DNA of 64,000 bases from the NCBI RefSeq assembly GCF_900269665.1, contig NZ_LT985361.1, positions 5,971,808 through 6,035,807 on the forward strand, given 5' to 3'. Below the pieces are notes generated by a model. The model was not told the origin of the DNA. It made no database searches and worked only from the letters and a program-made list of their open reading frames with translations. The number at the start of each line of letters is the position of its first letter. Positions within the stretch are counted from its first letter, which is position 1. This DNA comes from Nocardia suismassiliense (GTDB lineage Bacteria > Actinomycetota > Actinomycetes > Mycobacteriales > Mycobacteriaceae). Made by a program: the position numbers and the translations under genes. This document shows positions 29,669 through 38,066 of this stretch, piece after piece.

Positions 29669-30718
29669 ATGACCTCCGGCCCGCCGAACCCGCATCAGCC
29701 TTTCGGAATATATGCGCGTTGGCGTGTGGCGAGGGAGATGCTGCTGTTCTTCGGACCGCCGGGGGAGGCGCCGCATGCGGACGGGGAGGCCGAGGCGCGG
29801 TCGCTCGCGGATTTCATCGGCTACCTGCAAGAAAAATGGGGCGACGAGGATCTGGGGATTCGCTTTCCGCAGTTCATCGCACTAGCTGACTCGATGGAAC
29901 GCGCCGGGCTGCTGCGAGGCGCGCCTGGGTCGCATCCCCCGTTTCGCAACTTCAGTGTCTTGGGTCTGGGCGTGACCGCAGCACAGTCGAACGGCATTCT
30001 GTGGTTGGCGAGGGCCCTGGGCCCAGAACTGATCATCCGCTCTTACGGCGCGGCGACCATCGCCATCACCGGCATCAGTGCCGACGGCGAGGCCTCCATC
30101 GGCACTGGTCTTCTGCTCGACGCGCGCCATCTATTAACGAATAAGCATGTCGTGGAAGAGATGACCCTCGATCGGGAGTTGAAGACTTCGGCAACCGCCG
30201 CACCTGACACCGACGTCGAAGTCGCCGAGCAGCAATCTGTACGTGTTGTGAACTTTCGGTCTCACGAAAGCATCGATGTCGCCGTCGTCGAGATCGAACC
30301 AATCAGCGGCGAAGCGACCATCAAGACTGTCGGAGGTGTGGCGTTCCGCGGTCCGGGGTGGGAGGACGATACATGGACCTTCGGCTATCCGCGGGTGCCG
30401 ATGGCGATCGACCCACCACCGCTGGTGGTCCACAAGGGCAGCGTTGTCAATCCTTGTGTCCGCGACATGCTCGGATGCAAGTATTTTCTGTTTTCTGCGA
30501 CGTCCAGACCTGGTAACAGCGGGGGGCCGATCGTCGCTCAGGACGGGCGGGTGCTGGGAATCGTGACGCGGACTCTGGAGATCAAAGGAGACACGGTCGA
30601 CGACAGGCTCCATACGCCCTTCTACGCCGGTGTGCCCACGAATCAGATCGCGAAGGCTCTCGTAGATCTCGGGTATCCGGATCTTCTCAAGGTCGAAAAA
30701 TGGGGCCCGGTGGACTGA
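29669..30718 (+). CDS. Trypsin-like serine protease with N-terminal helical domain
   Basis: The 349-residue protein has a chymotrypsin-fold protease from about residue 125: SIGTGLLLDARHLLTNKHVV holds the His, HESIDVAVVEIEP the Asp, and SRPGNSGGPIVAQDGRVLGI the Ser and oxyanion Gly. The first 110 residues are a separate helical domain with no signal peptide, so the protease is probably cytosolic. Cytosolic proteases of this fold occur in bacterial conflict systems with STAND ATPases. Starts at 29669 or the ATG codons just upstream lack a clear ribosome-binding site. Linkage to the NLR pair is positional only. Confidence 0.85.
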   Translation: MTSGPPNPHQPFGIYARWRVAREMLLFFGPPGEAPHADGEAEARSLADFIGYLQEKWGDEDLGIRFPQFIALADSMERAGLLRGAPGSHPPFRNFSVLGLGVTAAQSNGILWLARALGPELIIRSYGAATIAITGISADGEASIGTGLLLDARHLLTNKHVVEEMTLDRELKTSATAAPDTDVEVAEQQSVRVVNFRSHESIDVAVVEIEPISGEATIKTVGGVAFRGPGWEDDTWTFGYPRVPMAIDPPPLVVHKGSVVNPCVRDMLGCKYFLFSATSRPGNSGGPIVAQDGRVLGIVTRTLEIKGDTVDDRLHTPFYAGVPTNQIAKALVDLGYPDLLKVEKWGPVD

Positions 30719-31159
30719 TAATTTGCCAGCAAATGTGGCCTTACCTGCGTGGTGTGGGCGCCACGACGCTGACGGGCAACGGCACCGGCTCACGAATCTC
30801 CGGAAATGGCGGCATATCGAGCGATCACCTCGCGAGGGTTGACGAGCGGAGGCGCGGTTCGTGGCGGGATGTCGTGATCACGGATAAAGCGTGAGGAAAT
30901 GCCAGCGAATAGAGACTGGCAACGCCCGCCACGGCGGGAGCAAAACCAGAAAGGCCAGTTCAACCAGCTGGCGGTCCGCTACGACTTTCAGGACCCTACA
31001 GTCAGCGCTCAACCAGGGCTTTACTTGGTCCGATCCCTCTGCCCGACCACGACGACCCGGGCTGCGCCTGCACCGAAAAAACTAAACCAGTCGGTACTAT
31101 TCGTTAGATCGCCAACACCAGTCCACACGGCGGGAAGGACCGGCTATACCGACACGGGC
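30719..31159. other. Gap between protease and DNA ligase genes
   Basis: About 440 bases. An in-frame extension of the ligase reaches 30899 but is compositionally unlike the ligase domain (Gln/Arg-rich then Thr-rich). No RNA gene, terminator or repeat is recognised. Confidence 0.35.
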
Positions 31160-32104
31160 GTGAGCAGGCTGCCGCGCTATGCGGCCATGCTGGCAGCACC
31201 AGGAACGCTGCCCAGCGACGATACCGGCTGGTCCTACGAGGTCAAATATGACGGAATCCGTGCTGCTGCATACGTTTCCGACACACTGCGATTGATCTCG
31301 CGCAACGGAAACGACATCACCGCGGCCTGGCCCGAGCTCGCCGGGCTAGCACCAGCGGATCCGCCGTTCGTGGTCGACGGCGAGATCGTGGCCTTCGTCG
31401 ACGGCCGCCCGTCCTTCGAGGCCCTGCAACCGCGCATGCACCAGCGCAACCGCCGCGCGATCACCGCGCTGGCTGCCACGACACCGGTCACCTTCGTCAT
31501 CTTCGACTTGCTCCATATCGGCGACCGGCCGCTGGTCGACCTGAGTTATCTGCAACGGCGTGAACTGCTCGAGCGGATCGGCGTGCAGGGCTCGCACTGG
31601 CGGGTGTCTCCGCGGCTGGCCGGCGCCGGTGCCGATCTGCTCGAGATGTCGCGGCAGCTGGGTTTAGAGGGGTTGGTCGCCAAGCGCCTTGATGGCCGCT
31701 ATCTGCCGGGGCGCCGTAGTCCACTGTGGACCAAGGTCAAAAACGCACTCAGCACCGAGGTGATCGTGGTCGGCTGGCGCCCCGGCACCGGCAACCGCAG
31801 CCGAACCATCGGATCACTGCTGGTCGCCGTCCCGGACCCGGCAGGCAGGCTGGTCTGGGTCGGTAACGTCGGAACCGGATTCACCCGCCTCGCACTAGCC
31901 GACCTGCACATCAAACTCACTGCCCTGCAACGAGACACGCCACCAGTCGTCAACGGCACCGGCATCACCGGCGTGGTGTGGACCGCCGCGGAACTAGTCG
32001 GTGAAGTGAGCTTCACAGAATGGACCCGCGAGGGCATCCTGCGCCACCCGGTCTGGCGCGGACTACGCGACATAACCCCAGCCCAAGTCACACCCCGCCT
32101 CTGA
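31160..32104 (+). CDS. ATP-dependent DNA ligase (LigD ligase-domain/LigC type)
   Basis: Seals nicks in DNA using ATP. The 314 residues from GTG 31160 contain motif I YEVKYDGIRA (the adenylated Lys), RNGNDIT, VVDGEIVAF, FVIFDLLHIG, EGLVAKRLDGRYLPGRRSPL and WTKVK, then an OB-fold with VGNVGTGF. It is the ligase domain alone, without the polymerase or nuclease domains of full LigD, as in short mycobacterial-type LigC proteins. Longer starts to 30899 are in frame but add low-complexity sequence. It stands alone between the protease and a convergent kinase gene. Confidence 0.9.
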   Translation: MSRLPRYAAMLAAPGTLPSDDTGWSYEVKYDGIRAAAYVSDTLRLISRNGNDITAAWPELAGLAPADPPFVVDGEIVAFVDGRPSFEALQPRMHQRNRRAITALAATTPVTFVIFDLLHIGDRPLVDLSYLQRRELLERIGVQGSHWRVSPRLAGAGADLLEMSRQLGLEGLVAKRLDGRYLPGRRSPLWTKVKNALSTEVIVVGWRPGTGNRSRTIGSLLVAVPDPAGRLVWVGNVGTGFTRLALADLHIKLTALQRDTPPVVNGTGITGVVWTAAELVGEVSFTEWTREGILRHPVWRGLRDITPAQVTPRL

Positions 32105-32168
32105 TCAGCGTGGCGGACAGTTGCAGCTTGGCCATGCCATCGCATGACGACCCGAAAAATACTTCATC

Positions 32169-33095
32169 TCAGAGGATGTTCCAAACGATCTCGGCATTCA
32201 CCTTCAGCGCTTCGATGCGCCGCAGAACCTCAGCCGCAGTGGAGGAGTCCCGTGCTGATTTTCGAGCATTGGTGGTGATCATGCGTAGCTCTCGCAAGTC
32301 ACGTAACCACGGATAGCCCGACCAATCGCGGATGTCGAATCCGTACGACCTGGCGAACTGGTCGTACTCGTCGGCAGGGTGACCAAACCGTCGGCAATGG
32401 ACCTCAAGCGTGGTGAGGTCCCACTCAGGTGGACCAATTGCCGCGCTCTCCCAGTCGGCTAGTACGGCGCGCCGATTCGATGCGTCCCACAGGGCATTTC
32501 GGTGATGCGCATCGCCATGGATCAGCCCCGGAGGCAGCGCCCACTGAATGTCGTCGGTCCGTTCTGCCAGTTGTTCTCGTCGTTCATGGAGCAGCCTGCG
32601 ATCCTGGGCGGACAGGATCGTGTTGGTATCTATTGCCTCGGAGATCGCATTGAATGTGTAGACAATCTGATGGGCGGGCAGTGTCACTGGTACGGCTGTC
32701 CGACACAAGTGCAGTTTGGTGAGCGGGTTGGCAAGCTCAGCCGCGTTGACGATCCCGTCCTGCTGATCCAGGTATCGCCAAAAGGTGACCGGGCAGCCTG
32801 CGATCAGGAGCGGCTGCTCGGTGTCCACTAGAGACACACTTGGTACAGCCTGCTGTTGAAGCCACCGCACGAGGCCGACTACGTCGATGTGGCCGTCATG
32901 ACCGGGTCTGCCGATCTTCACCACGATCGGTTCCGTATTGAGGAGATACACGGCGTTGGTATGGTGGCGGATCACCTCAGCGGCGGAGATATCGAAACCC
33001 GCTATGCGACATGCTATCTCAAGAATTCTGCGAGTGTTTTCCGGAGTGAATGTTGATTCGCTCAGGTGCGCAGACTTGGCGTCTTGAGGTGTCAT
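32169..33095 (-). CDS. Aminoglycoside phosphotransferase-family kinase
   Basis: The 308-residue protein has the APH-type kinase fold: NAVYLLNTEPIVVKIGRPG (with the ATP-binding Lys), catalytic loop GLIHGDAHHRNALWD, and VLADWESAAIGPPEWDL with the metal-binding Asp. Members phosphorylate aminoglycosides, choline, homoserine or other small molecules; the substrate cannot be told. ATG 33095 overlaps the stop of the TPR regulator (ATGA), so the two form an operon. Confidence 0.88.
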   Translation of the reverse strand: MTPQDAKSAHLSESTFTPENTRRILEIACRIAGFDISAAEVIRHHTNAVYLLNTEPIVVKIGRPGHDGHIDVVGLVRWLQQQAVPSVSLVDTEQPLLIAGCPVTFWRYLDQQDGIVNAAELANPLTKLHLCRTAVPVTLPAHQIVYTFNAISEAIDTNTILSAQDRRLLHERREQLAERTDDIQWALPPGLIHGDAHHRNALWDASNRRAVLADWESAAIGPPEWDLTTLEVHCRRFGHPADEYDQFARSYGFDIRDWSGYPWLRDLRELRMITTNARKSARDSSTAAEVLRRIEALKVNAEIVWNIL

Positions 33096-34363
33096 TGCGC
33101 TTCCGACTGCGCGGTGACTAGCTCTCGCAGTGCACCCGCTGCAGGCAGTCCTCGTCTTCTCGCCGGTAGCGCTTCGAGAACGTCCGTCGCGCGGGCTATC
33201 ACGAGGCGGGTCCGGTGCCCTGGAGGCAGCGAGTCCAGGACAGCCAACGCCAGCTGGCAGCTCTCTTCGGCCGATCTGTCCATCGCGTAGCCCACCGCAG
33301 CATCCAGTTGGATCAGCGCTGGGTCGATGACGACTGCCGGCGTTGCCTTGTAGAGCCGTAGCGCCTCATCCTGGACACGGCGGGCTCGAGCGATGCGCCC
33401 CATGTAAGTCAGTGTTCCAGACAAATAGAGCAGCAGCCTTTTGGAACTGAAACGAAAAGCTTCGTCACTGCTGGCACCATCGAGGCCGTCAGTCATTGCC
33501 TGAGCTTTCGCCATCGCCCGCTCGGCGCCGTGATCATCACCTAATCGCGCAAGCGCACGAGCCTCAGCGGCCGCAGCCAGTGCGGTCGCGTCACACGCTC
33601 TGTCGGGCAGCAGTTCCTGCGCAGACCGCGCCAACGTGACGGTATGCGCGAGATCACCGTAGTAGTAGGGCAGCATCGCGTGCTGGGCCCGAACGCCTGC
33701 GCGTAGCTCAAGATTTGGACTGTCGTCGGCGGCTAGGCGAGCTGTGCCGTACCAGTAGTTCGCGCGCTGGATCTGGCCCAACTTCATCAATGCGTCGGCG
33801 GTCAGCAGACTCAGTACTGCGGTTGCCTCTGAGAGGCGTGCCTGAATGGCGGCGGGTTGACGCTCCGCCGCGATCGATTGGACTTCCAGAAGGTCTGGCG
33901 TGATCGAGGCCAATGCTGTGCTGGGCGCGATCGTGGTGTAAGTCCGTACCTGTTCTGCTACGCGTTCTCCGATCAGCTCGACGCCAGCAGGAGTAACGCT
34001 GCACCTCGTCAGTGTCTGGTCGACTGCCATGCGCAAGCCGTCGAGTTCCGACAGCACACCTTCGCGGTGCTGTCGAGCGGGCAGGATTTGCCCGACGCGG
34101 GAGGCGGCTAGTGAGCTGTCCTCATGCGCCCGGTCATAGAGCGCCTTCTCGAATCGCTGTTTCCCGCGATCGTCCAGCTTGCGATACGCGTCCTCAAGAA
34201 GCCGTTTGCTGCTCGGGCTGATCCGCGCCTGGCTCCCTTGCGACAGCCATACCCGTACTGACCGCGGCGAGCATCCGATTCGGTAGGCAAAATCTTCGGT
34301 GCCAAGCAGCATCGCGTCTTGCAGGCACAACACTTCGACGCCGGTCCAGGTGACACCGATCAT
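33092..34363 (-). CDS. XRE-type regulator with TPR-like domain
   Basis: The 423-residue protein from ATG 34363 starts with a helix-turn-helix segment (AYRIGCSPRSVRVWLSQG, about residues 30-50) and continues with about 350 residues of Ala/Leu-rich helical repeats such as RAMAKAQAMTDGLDGASSDE. This is a common Streptomyces/Nocardia regulator layout in which the repeats sense a ligand or peptide. It is translated with the kinase gene, whose expression it may control. Starts further up to 34540 are in frame but unlikely. Confidence 0.82.
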   Translation of the reverse strand: MIGVTWTGVEVLCLQDAMLLGTEDFAYRIGCSPRSVRVWLSQGSQARISPSSKRLLEDAYRKLDDRGKQRFEKALYDRAHEDSSLAASRVGQILPARQHREGVLSELDGLRMAVDQTLTRCSVTPAGVELIGERVAEQVRTYTTIAPSTALASITPDLLEVQSIAAERQPAAIQARLSEATAVLSLLTADALMKLGQIQRANYWYGTARLAADDSPNLELRAGVRAQHAMLPYYYGDLAHTVTLARSAQELLPDRACDATALAAAAEARALARLGDDHGAERAMAKAQAMTDGLDGASSDEAFRFSSKRLLLYLSGTLTYMGRIARARRVQDEALRLYKATPAVVIDPALIQLDAAVGYAMDRSAEESCQLALAVLDSLPPGHRTRLVIARATDVLEALPARRRGLPAAGALRELVTAQSEAQ

Positions 34364-34876
34364 CGGCGGCTCCGCTGAGTGTGTGGTTGACAGTGGTGTC
34401 AGGCTACGCCGGGCGCGGCGGCCGGCGACCAAGGAATGCCGGAAAAATGCCGACTCGTTGCCTAGCCGCTTCCGACCTTTAGGCGAAGCCTGAAGGGGCA
34501 CCCGGCGTTTCCAGTTCGAACTCAACTCAGTTATACGCACAGCTCACTCTCGCGCAAGACAGCCATATCCGGAGCCGCCGAGTACTCCAACCGCCAGCAG
34601 GGAGCCCACATCATGCACACCTCACTAACGGACCGATATCGGCAGTCAAATGAGCCCATAGCCTACCGGGCCGAATCCGGCATCGTGCCCCGAAGGACAT
34701 AAGCGAATGTGGTTTGGATATTTCGTAATGGATCTGATCGGGGGTCGATCCAGCGATGCCGTCGCTGCATTGTGCGCGAGCGCTGTTCCGTACTCGCAGG
34801 ACCGTCCCACGATCACGCGATGCACGCTGGGCCGCGAATACGCGAGGCGATTCGAGTCGGTCGGAGTGCGATTGTG
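34364..34876. other. Divergent promoter region between regulator and DUF4254-like gene
   Basis: About 510 bases with no convincing gene. The plus-strand frame extends upstream to 34709 but is poorly coding there. The promoters of the minus-strand regulator operon and the plus-strand small-gene chain should lie here; no clear -10/-35 pair was identified. Confidence 0.4.
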
Positions 34877-35455
34877 ATGGATACTGCACTGACGCTCGCG
34901 TCGTTGTTCGAGGTGACGGTTTCGCCGGTTTTCGGCTACACCGTTCTGCACACTGAGTCGTTGCCATCGCGGGATCAGGTGTTGACTGCTCTCGCTGGTC
35001 ACCTGCGGGATGCACCGGACCTCCTCAGGTGTGCTCGCGAGCTTGGCGATCTACACGCTTCGTTGATCCCAGCAACCGTGGATCAGGGCCACCGCGAGGG
35101 TGTGGACGTTTTCGCGGTGCTGGACGAGATCGCTGGCGTGGAGGCCGCGATCGATTCATGGGCTGCGTTCAGCGTGCCGCGCTCACCGGTAGGGCGCCGA
35201 CACACCCATTCACTGGGTGAGGTCATCAGCCACATTGCCCGCACCTATGCCCACGTGTCGTGGACGTTGCGCCACTGTGTTCGCGAGCTACACAAGGCAT
35301 CTGAGGTCGAGCAGACCATGCACGAAGCGTGGTTCCACCTCGCGCAGGTTATCGAAGGCTACGCCGATCTCGTCGACGACCTCGACGCCGGTCGTGTCCA
35401 ACTGCCGCTGGGCTGGCGTGGCGTGCGTCCCCCCGAACAGGTTCGCCCGGCATGA
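34877..35455 (+). CDS. DUF4254-like protein
   Basis: A 192-residue protein from ATG 34877, helical throughout, with SLPSRDQVLTALAGHLRDAP, LARELGDLH-type segments and RRHTHSLGEVISHIAR, the pattern of the DUF4254 family common in Nocardia. The family function is unknown. The start is chosen for its codon use; upstream sequence in frame is intergenic. Its stop overlaps a tiny ORF by ATGA. Confidence 0.75.
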   Translation: MDTALTLASLFEVTVSPVFGYTVLHTESLPSRDQVLTALAGHLRDAPDLLRCARELGDLHASLIPATVDQGHREGVDVFAVLDEIAGVEAAIDSWAAFSVPRSPVGRRHTHSLGEVISHIARTYAHVSWTLRHCVRELHKASEVEQTMHEAWFHLAQVIEGYADLVDDLDAGRVQLPLGWRGVRPPEQVRPA

Positions 35456-35511
35456 GGACGGAACCGGCGCGCGAGTCGATCGCGCAGATGTTGGCGGAGG
35501 TGACGGGATGA
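35452..35511 (+). CDS. Tiny coupled ORF, 19 residues
   Basis: ATG 35452 overlaps the DUF4254-like stop (ATGA), and the TGA at 35509 overlaps the next ATG in the same way. The peptide is MRTEPARESIAQMLAEVTG. Overlaps at both ends suggest it is translated, or at least passes ribosomes to the next gene. Function unknown. Confidence 0.5.
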   Translation: MRTEPARESIAQMLAEVTG

Positions 35512-35780
35512 TCGCCGTTCTGATTTCCTCCGCCATCACGGCGACATTTTATGGCCTGTTCTTCGGAATCCTCAGGCTCTTGTCACGGCGCGATCAGGAG
35601 CGGCTGCCGTCCCCGCCACGACCACCGCGTGTGGAGGCGATTGTTACTCGACCTGAGTTCTATGCGCCGCCGACGCGCCCGCTGCCGATTGTCATGGCAG
35701 CTGGCGCATTACAGGCTCGACACCCGCACATCGGAAGCCGTACGGCTTCCAAAATGTCTGTTCTGCAACGTATTTCTTGA
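35508..35780 (+). CDS. Small single-span membrane protein
   Basis: The 90 residues from ATG 35508 begin MIAVLISSAITATFYGLFFG, one membrane helix, followed by basic RRDQER and a Pro-rich soluble part. The N-terminus is probably outside or in the membrane and the tail cytoplasmic. It is coupled to the 19-residue ORF by ATGA. No family recognised. Confidence 0.6.
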   Translation: MIAVLISSAITATFYGLFFGILRLLSRRDQERLPSPPRPPRVEAIVTRPEFYAPPTRPLPIVMAAGALQARHPHIGSRTASKMSVLQRIS

Positions 35781-35804
35781 TCTCACGAAAGGCTGGTGAG
35801 CAAA

Positions 35805-35849
35805 ATGTTCTGGTACGTCCGCATCTTCAAAACGGTGAGCTGCCTGTGA
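35805..35849 (+). CDS. Tiny coupled ORF, 14 residues
   Basis: ATG 35805 has GAAAGG about 14 bases upstream and opens MFWYVRIFKTVSCL, ending in TGA that overlaps the ATG at 35849 (TGATG). It is a hydrophobic peptide that may act as a translational leader for the next gene, or be a chance frame. Confidence 0.35.
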   Translation: MFWYVRIFKTVSCL

Positions 35850-36025
35850 TGGCGAGTCGGATGGTTCTTCGTATGTTATTGCTCGTCGTTGCATGGCTCG
35901 CCGTCGAGGTTAAGCGGCTCCGGGAGCGACTCGACCAGGCATATCACCCGGCAGTCGGCTGTCCCCACTATAGCCGCCGCAGCCATGTTCAGTTGCGTTG
36001 TGGGCGTGAGGATGATGCGCGATGA
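35849..36025 (+). CDS. Small single-span membrane protein
   Basis: The 58 residues begin with MASRMVLRMLLLVVAWLAVE, a membrane helix, followed by basic residues and a Cys/His-containing tail (VGCPHYSRRSHVQLRCGRED). Its start overlaps the 14-residue ORF and its stop overlaps the cold-shock gene (ATGA). Unknown function; the longer frame from 35777 is less likely. Confidence 0.5.
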   Translation: MASRMVLRMLLLVVAWLAVEVKRLRERLDQAYHPAVGCPHYSRRSHVQLRCGREDDAR

Positions 36026-36219
36026 GCGTTACTGATACCGGGACTGTCAGATACGCCAATGAGCTTGGATGGGGATTTATCGCGCCGGACGGCGGTAAAG
36101 CCGACGTTCTGCTTCGCGACCGGGTCGCCTTACACACCAGAGTGCAATTCGAAATCGCTGAGGAACCTAGCGGCCTGTGCGCAACGAACGTCGTACCGGT
36201 AACGGGAAGTCCTCGCTGA
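36022..36219 (+). CDS. Cold-shock-domain protein, divergent
   Basis: The 65-residue protein reads TGTVRYANELGWGFIAPDGG, close to the RNP1 motif of CspA-type nucleic-acid chaperones. The RNP2-like DVLLRD lacks the usual VFVH aromatic/basic pair, so RNA binding may be weakened. It is coupled to the previous membrane protein (ATGA). Confidence 0.8.
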   Translation: MSVTDTGTVRYANELGWGFIAPDGGKADVLLRDRVALHTRVQFEIAEEPSGLCATNVVPVTGSPR

Positions 36220-36370
36220 AGCGAATCGGCCGAACGAATAGTCCTCGCATCAGCCATTCCAATCCGTTTACACCACGCAGGGATTAGACGAATAGCTGTT
36301 TCGGACAGAGGCTAAGTCTCGCCATCAGCCTAACCCTGCACGTTGCAACATTTCCAGAAAGGTCTCCGCT

Positions 36371-37084
36371 GTGGGTTCGGAAGACGACGATGATTGCAAA
36401 GGGGCCTGTCCGATGGGCCAGTGCCATTACTCGCCGCTTGCTAACGATATGCAGACTAAGCAAGACGTTTGGCGTGTGTTCCGCCGTCACGAAACACACC
36501 CGGAATGCTGCAGATATCGCAAAGCGTCTATGGCCGAGCTGGCGCGGCTCGGCCTGGTGGACTCGGCCGCTATCAGACGCACTCGTGCACAACAGCATGC
36601 CCCGATAGTGCACGAGGCGCGCGCGGCTGCACTGCGCAAGTTCAACCCGGTGAAAATGGCGCGCGCTCGCGGACACGTCCCCGAGTACGTGATCTCCGCG
36701 CCGGACGAACCCCGCGAGAGCATCAAGACCACAAGACTCCGGACGCAGAAGTTTCGCCACACCGTCCGCCAGCGTTTCCCCTACGCCCTCGCCGAAGTGA
36801 GCTTCGATGTCCCCGACGTAATGCCATGGCAAGCGCTGATCACTGCCCCACCGCTGCCCACCGTCGGAATCTCGCTAACCGACAACGGACTGCAAGCGTA
36901 TATCGACCCCGCCACCGACACTACGGCCGCTTTCATTACGGCTTGGTACGCGAAAACATTTCCAGCGCCCGGCATGACGTTGTATCACCTTGACACCCAC
37001 ACCACTATTTCCCTCAGTCCCACTATCGCGGGTATGTCGATACTTGCCGAACTGACCAACGCCCGCGAGAGCGCCCCGCGATGA
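36371..37084 (+). CDS. Hypothetical protein coupled to a methyltransferase
   Basis: A 237-residue protein from GTG 36371 with an acidic, Cys-containing N-terminus (GSEDDDDCKGACPMGQCHYS), a middle with VRQRFPYALAEVSFDVPDVM, and a C-terminal alpha/beta part. No family recognised. The Cys/His pattern could bind metal. Its stop overlaps the methyltransferase ATG (37081), so the two are probably co-expressed. Confidence 0.65.
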   Translation: MGSEDDDDCKGACPMGQCHYSPLANDMQTKQDVWRVFRRHETHPECCRYRKASMAELARLGLVDSAAIRRTRAQQHAPIVHEARAAALRKFNPVKMARARGHVPEYVISAPDEPRESIKTTRLRTQKFRHTVRQRFPYALAEVSFDVPDVMPWQALITAPPLPTVGISLTDNGLQAYIDPATDTTAAFITAWYAKTFPAPGMTLYHLDTHTTISLSPTIAGMSILAELTNARESAPR

Positions 37085-37875
37085 CGGACGACAACCGAAC
37101 GCCGCAACCGTTCGAGCATGGTCACCTGAACTCTGCCCGAATTTATGACTATCTGTTGAGCGGAAAGGATAACCGCGAGATCGACCGGGACATGGGCGAT
37201 AAATTGCTCTCTCACGCACCCGAACTCAAGACGTTGGCTTGGTTCTGCCGGAGCTTTATGCTCAAGGCGGTCCAGCTGGCCGCAGATGCAGGTATCCGGC
37301 AATTTATCGACCTGGGCTCGGGTATTCCGAACTCGCCGAATGTGCATGAGGTGGCTCAGGAGATCGATCCATCGTCGCGGGTGGTGTATGTCGACTACGA
37401 CCCGGTGGTGCACACCCATTGTGATGCGCTGCTGGCGGCCAAGGCGGACGGTGTCACAGCACTGCTGGGCGACATTCGTCATCCCCATAAAATTCTCGAT
37501 GAGCTGAAGCATCGTACCTTGATCGACTTCAACGAGCCGGTAGCCGTCAGCCTCATCGGGGTTATGCATTACGTAATGGAGTTCGAGGACCCCGCCGGGA
37601 TTATCGCAGCCTTCCGCGATGAGATGGCGTCAGGCAGTTACCTCGCGCTCACCCACGGCTCCCTCGATTCCTACCCCGAGATACTCCAGGTGCTCACCGC
37701 TACCAAAGGCACATCCGCCCAAGTCGAGTTTCGGACCGCAGCCCAAACGGAGGCACTGTTCGCGGGCTTCGAGTTGTTCGAACCCGGAGTAGTGCCAGTA
37801 CAGGAATGGTTGCGCCCCGACTTGCCGAGCACTCGAATGGTCATGCTCGCTGGCATAGGGCGAAAGGGGAAATGA
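37081..37875 (+). CDS. SAM-dependent methyltransferase, DUF574/PF04672-type
   Basis: The 264 residues show the family signature: NSARIYDYLLSGKDNREIDR, AGIRQFIDLGSGIPNSPNVH (SAM-binding loop), RVVYVDYDPVVHTH and a C-terminal GFELFEPGVVPVQEW segment. This actinobacterial family is abundant in Streptomyces/Nocardia but has few characterised members. It is coupled to the previous gene by ATGA. Confidence 0.88.
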   Translation: MTDDNRTPQPFEHGHLNSARIYDYLLSGKDNREIDRDMGDKLLSHAPELKTLAWFCRSFMLKAVQLAADAGIRQFIDLGSGIPNSPNVHEVAQEIDPSSRVVYVDYDPVVHTHCDALLAAKADGVTALLGDIRHPHKILDELKHRTLIDFNEPVAVSLIGVMHYVMEFEDPAGIIAAFRDEMASGSYLALTHGSLDSYPEILQVLTATKGTSAQVEFRTAAQTEALFAGFELFEPGVVPVQEWLRPDLPSTRMVMLAGIGRKGK

Positions 37876-37879
37876 CGGT

Positions 37880-37948
37880 ATGGAACATGACAATGTTCCT
37901 GGCGAGCTCGGTATCTACCGCATGCGTCGCTTCAGCCTTGCCGCGTAG
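37880..37948 (+). CDS. Possible 22-residue ORF
   Basis: ATG 37880 is preceded by GGGGAAATGA and encodes MEHDNVPGELGIYRMRRFSL plus two Ala residues before TAG. Its reading looks more coding than the in-frame extension of the nucleoside hydrolase in the same DNA. Short and unproven. Confidence 0.3.
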   Translation: MEHDNVPGELGIYRMRRFSLAA

Positions 37949-38066
37949 GCGCGCATCGGACACATCTCTACCCGCTCGCGTGCACGCTGCCCACCGAGCA
38001 TTCCGAGACGCGACACCAGTTGCCGCGCTACATCTTCCGACCAACTCGACCAGATCGCCAGAAGGG

